Below, one piece after another: positions 60,922 to 64,000 of a stretch of DNA of 64,000 nucleotides. Positions within the stretch are counted from its first letter, which is position 1. Each line of letters begins with the position of its first letter. Source of the stretch: Prolixibacteraceae bacterium. Its GTDB lineage: Bacteria; Bacteroidota; Bacteroidia; Bacteroidales; Prolixibacteraceae. A program made the translations under genes and the position numbers. The notes beneath the pieces are model-generated. The model worked only from the letters and a program-made list of their open reading frames with translations, was not told where the DNA came from and made no database searches. The stretch spans positions 1-64,000 of the forward strand of contig JAQUIJ010000008.1 of NCBI GenBank assembly GCA_028683385.1, written 5' to 3'.

Positions 60922-61010
60922 TTGTATTACATCAATAATACATCAGTTTGTATTTTATATAGTTGTATTTTAGATTGTTGAGTTTATTTAACTGAAATGT
61001 AACAATACAA
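60922..61010. promoter_or_regulatory. Cluster of TTGTATT heptamers, candidate operator
   Basis: TTGTATT occurs at 60922-60928, 60948-60954 and 60963-60969, and its inverse AATACAA at 61004-61010. All four lie within 90 bases directly upstream of the candidate -7 box of SusC. The arrangement suggests binding sites of the LuxR-type regulator encoded next to it. Confidence 0.45.
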
Positions 61011-61048
61011 CATTGGAATCAGAAGAGTACAACACTATAAGTTTGGAA

Positions 61049-63949
61049 CTATAAATCAATAATCATTCTTGTGAGATTTTGATCGCGGTCGATATTGAGC
61101 TTTTTTCGAACCCGGTAGCGGCAGATTTCAACTCCCCGAACTGAGATATTCATCAATGGGGCAATTTCCTTGGTCGAAATATTCATCCGTAAGTAAGCAC
61201 ATAGCTTTAGTTCTTTTGGGGTGAGATTTGGATATTGTTCTTTTAGCCGTCTTAAAAAATCTTCGTGAACTTCGTCGAATGCCGTTTCAAATATTTCCCA
61301 TTGCTTTTTATGGTCAATGTCTTTGTCAATTTTAACAGTCAGTGAAGTAATTTTATCTTTGATCGAATCATCTGAACTGGATTTCTTTACTTTCTCCAAC
61401 TCCTCTTTGATCTTGACCAGAAATTTGTTTTTCCTGATTAAATCCATCGTCTGATTGGCAAGTTCTTTATCACGGTGAATCATTTCACTTTGAAGCTGAT
61501 TGTTTCGAAGTTTAATAATCTCTTTTTCAGAGATCAATGCTTCGCGCTGATACTGCTTAACTTTTTCGCGGTATTCCTGTATATTTTTTAATCTTTCCTT
61601 CCTTTTCGAAACCTGGATCCGATGATATACTACCCATACAATAACTCCGATAATTATTAAAGCGGTTAGCAAATAAATGAAGTATGCCACAGATGACCGG
61701 TACCAAGGAGGACTAATTGAAAATGTAAATCTGGCCTCTTTGCTCTCATTCTGAAATGGATCCATTGCCTTGACCTTGAACGTATAATTACCCTCGTACA
61801 AATTCATAAACTCGCAATTGGGTTTTTCTGACCACGCCGACCATTCTCTGCTATAATTTTCGAGAAAATAGCTGTACTTGATTCGTTCTAAATTTTTGTA
61901 GTCAGGGCTTGAATACCTGAATTCGAGGTTATTTCCCTTATAAGCATATGTTGTAGAATCTCCAGGTAGCATTTGTGGAATCATCGATGGATACAATATT
62001 CGCTGATTTTTAAGGTTTACGACCTCCCTTATATATGGTTCTAGTTCTGTTTTTTTGTTCGCCTGATAATTGGGTGTGTAATGCGCTAGTCCATTTTCGA
62101 GGGCGATAAATGTGTTTTGACGGTCGACTATGTTGATGTTTTCAAATCCGGAGATAATGCGATCCGACAATTTTTCAAATGGTGCGCTTACCTTTTTATA
62201 AGTTCCATCTTCAAGAAAACGGAGTACCCCGAGATTGTTCCCACTGGCATACCAGATGTTGTTGAACTGATCTTCTTTAATGTAGTCAATATTTGTTGGT
62301 TGCTCAAAGATGTGGTTGTAATATGCTGATTGTTCAAAACGGTCGGTAGTTTCATTGTAAGTATAGATACCATTTAATGATGTAAAAATGATATTTTTAC
62401 CAATAGTCATGAGGTTATTGTATAAGTCTGATGGAAGTCCGTTTTTCGAGTTATAAAACGAATAATGAGTGACACTATCCAATTTTTCGTTCAGGGATAT
62501 ACAAAACACACCTTTAAATCCATGGCTCATCCAGATATTTCCCTTTTTATCTTGTGCCAGCAATTTCGATGATTCATTGAATCCTTTTATTTGTTTTACA
62601 AATTGCCAGCGTTTATTGTCTGCCGACTTTTTAAACAGTGTCATGCCCAAATAATTTCCACCAATTAGGTAGTTCTTGTTCTGGATGGGTTCAATATACA
62701 TCCAGGCTCCACTTACATTAGAAATCTGGGAAGCCGTTTCACCTTCAATGATATAAGTGCCATTGTCGTGTCCGCATAACAAGATTCCCTGATGAACTCC
62801 CAAATACCATACTTGCCCAACTGTTTTTTGAATAAGCCTGAATCCTTCGGGGTCAACACTTGAATGCTCAGGCCAGTTTTTTACAAAGAGTCCGTGGTTG
62901 GTTCCGACATACAATTTCCCATTGTAAACTATCGATGAATATGTTGAACCTAATCCTTCCGGGTCGAACATATAGGTGAATGGAGAACCGGTGTCGATGT
63001 AGTCTATCCCGTTATCAAGTCCTAACCAAAGGTTTTCATCGCGATCGGTTCCGATGCTTAATATCGTATTATTCTGAAGTCCTTTCTTTTTGTTGATATG
63101 TTGTATAATTCTTCCCGATTCATCTGTAATGATCATTCCGTTTTGAACCGTTCCCAATGCGTAATGGTTTTCGCTAAATAGAGTTGCTGAAAACAATTGG
63201 TTATTTTTCAGAAAGTCGTTTGCTTCACCCTGCCACGGAGTTAGTGTATTCCCATCGGATATGAATGCTCCATTGCGATCAGTCGCAATTAAGAGGTTTG
63301 TATTGTTGACCGGAAGAATAGCCCATATTTTTTTATCCTTCAGCAAACTATGACCGGGTATTCCGAGCAAACGACCTTGTTTGTATTCCATCAAACCTTC
63401 AACTTCATCCTGAATCAGCAGTTTGTCATTCACGTAAAAGGAAAATATTATTCTGTTCTCTAAATGAATAGAGGCTATCTGTTCATCCTTATAAATAAAT
63501 AAATGAGTGTACGACTGGAATACAACTCCAAAGGTGGTGATGTGAATTTTCCAGATTTCCTTAAAATTCCGGTCATCTTTTGGTACAAGGTTTAATAAGG
63601 AATGATATTTTAATTGACCGGTTACGTCAGGCTCAAAGTATCCAAAGTCATTTTGCTGACCAATATAAATTCGGTCGTTCGAATCAATTTTCAAACAGCG
63701 GATAATCGATGGATTGGGCAATCCATAAAGTTGCCAGTGGGCACCATCAAATTCCAGAAGTCCGTTATTGTTGGCAAAATACATGAAGTTTTTGCTGTTT
63801 CTTTCGATTTGCCAGTTTTGGGTCCCGGCCTTGTATTCACTTTTCAGAAAGTTATGGATATACGGAACCCCGACATTTATTATTTCGGCAGAAGCATCCG
63901 TCGACAATATTAAAACGAATAAGAAAATATAGATTAGCTTTTTACGCAT
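61049..63949 (-). CDS. Beta-propeller/Y_Y_Y-domain membrane regulator with LuxR-type HTH
   Basis: 966 aa single-polypeptide regulator. Order: signal peptide (to DASAEI), two seven-bladed propellers of Reg_prop-like repeats (about 30-640, e.g. LWLGLDNGIDYID, IWYASGNNLGVLRF), a Y_Y_Y domain (LEFRYSSPDYKNLERIKYSYFLENY, about 660-735), one membrane helix (YFIYLLTALIIIGVIVWVVY, about 745-765), a charged coiled coil (about 768-850), and a C-terminal helix-turn-helix (LTPKELKLCAYLRMNISTKEIAPLMNISVRGVEICRYRVRKKL). It has no kinase or receiver, so the sensor connects directly to DNA binding. It sits immediately upstream of the SusC operon and is likely its activator. Confidence 0.9.
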   Translation of the reverse strand: MRKKLIYIFLFVLILSTDASAEIINVGVPYIHNFLKSEYKAGTQNWQIERNSKNFMYFANNNGLLEFDGAHWQLYGLPNPSIIRCLKIDSNDRIYIGQQNDFGYFEPDVTGQLKYHSLLNLVPKDDRNFKEIWKIHITTFGVVFQSYTHLFIYKDEQIASIHLENRIIFSFYVNDKLLIQDEVEGLMEYKQGRLLGIPGHSLLKDKKIWAILPVNNTNLLIATDRNGAFISDGNTLTPWQGEANDFLKNNQLFSATLFSENHYALGTVQNGMIITDESGRIIQHINKKKGLQNNTILSIGTDRDENLWLGLDNGIDYIDTGSPFTYMFDPEGLGSTYSSIVYNGKLYVGTNHGLFVKNWPEHSSVDPEGFRLIQKTVGQVWYLGVHQGILLCGHDNGTYIIEGETASQISNVSGAWMYIEPIQNKNYLIGGNYLGMTLFKKSADNKRWQFVKQIKGFNESSKLLAQDKKGNIWMSHGFKGVFCISLNEKLDSVTHYSFYNSKNGLPSDLYNNLMTIGKNIIFTSLNGIYTYNETTDRFEQSAYYNHIFEQPTNIDYIKEDQFNNIWYASGNNLGVLRFLEDGTYKKVSAPFEKLSDRIISGFENINIVDRQNTFIALENGLAHYTPNYQANKKTELEPYIREVVNLKNQRILYPSMIPQMLPGDSTTYAYKGNNLEFRYSSPDYKNLERIKYSYFLENYSREWSAWSEKPNCEFMNLYEGNYTFKVKAMDPFQNESKEARFTFSISPPWYRSSVAYFIYLLTALIIIGVIVWVVYHRIQVSKRKERLKNIQEYREKVKQYQREALISEKEIIKLRNNQLQSEMIHRDKELANQTMDLIRKNKFLVKIKEELEKVKKSSSDDSIKDKITSLTVKIDKDIDHKKQWEIFETAFDEVHEDFLRRLKEQYPNLTPKELKLCAYLRMNISTKEIAPLMNISVRGVEICRYRVRKKLNIDRDQNLTRMIIDL

Positions 63950-64000
63950 AGGAATGACCTGATTTGGGAATAATTCATTGATTATTCTGCAATTGTAGCG

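Noticed and set aside
1-64000. Whole-window look for CRISPR arrays, phage or intact insertion sequences
   Set aside because: No regularly spaced long repeats, integrase, transposase or phage structural genes were seen among the coding regions.

Overview
The window looks like chromosomal DNA of a free-living Bacteroidota, most likely the Bacteroidales/Marinilabiliales side (Prolixibacteraceae-like). The signs are two SusC/SusD pairs, an ECF sigma/FecR pair with an STN-domain SusC, a beta-propeller/Y_Y_Y/LuxR one-component regulator, the dapB-lepB-lepB-WbqC neighbourhood, many short lipoproteins, AT-rich spacers and -7 boxes of the TAnnTTTG type. The placement is inference from gene content only. 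No rRNA, tRNA, CRISPR, prophage or intact insertion sequence was seen.

Layout. 1-6 kb: tail of an unrecognised gene, ExbB/ExbD, a two-component system whose regulator gene carries a four-fold 11-bp repeat upstream, and a HAD phosphatase/EEP nuclease operon. 6-14 kb: carbohydrate and accessory enzymes (DlgD-type reductase, PLP aminotransferase, GH43, SMP-30 lactonase, esterase, polysaccharide deacetylase, nitroreductase). Between GH43 and the aminotransferase, on the minus strand, lie two short Ile/Val/Leu-rich leader ORFs. Each is followed by an intrinsic terminator, and each has an antiterminator strand overlapping the end of the leader ORF. I read this as a tandem translation-coupled transcription attenuator, the most striking feature of the window.

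14-27 kb: a polysaccharide utilisation locus with ECF sigma, FecR anti-sigma, SusC with an STN domain, SusD, a decayed GH92 alpha-mannosidase, GH89 alpha-N-acetylglucosaminidase, a heparan-alpha-glucosaminide acetyltransferase-like membrane protein and a GH28 protein. It is interspersed with palindromic intergenic repeats. 27-52 kb: mostly housekeeping genes (WbqC, LapA-like, two near-identical signal peptidases I, dapB, HAD, M16 and M1 peptidases, sugar nucleotidyltransferase, ribH, a TPR membrane protein, recF with a DUF721 gene, ndk, DHH phosphoesterase, two FKBP lipoproteins, an IspZ-like/Nudix fusion, CDGSH protein, lactonase, folE, hldD, yaaA).

52-64 kb: a second utilisation locus, all on the minus strand: regulator, SusC, SusD, PKD-domain surface lipoprotein, GH16, GH30. 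The GH16+GH30 pairing suggests beta-1,3/beta-1,6-glucan (laminarin- or fungal-glucan-like). In the SusC promoter region an exact -7 box lies downstream of a cluster of TTGTATT heptamers that could be the regulator's operator. Function calls rest on motifs and overall resemblance read by eye; no database search was run.
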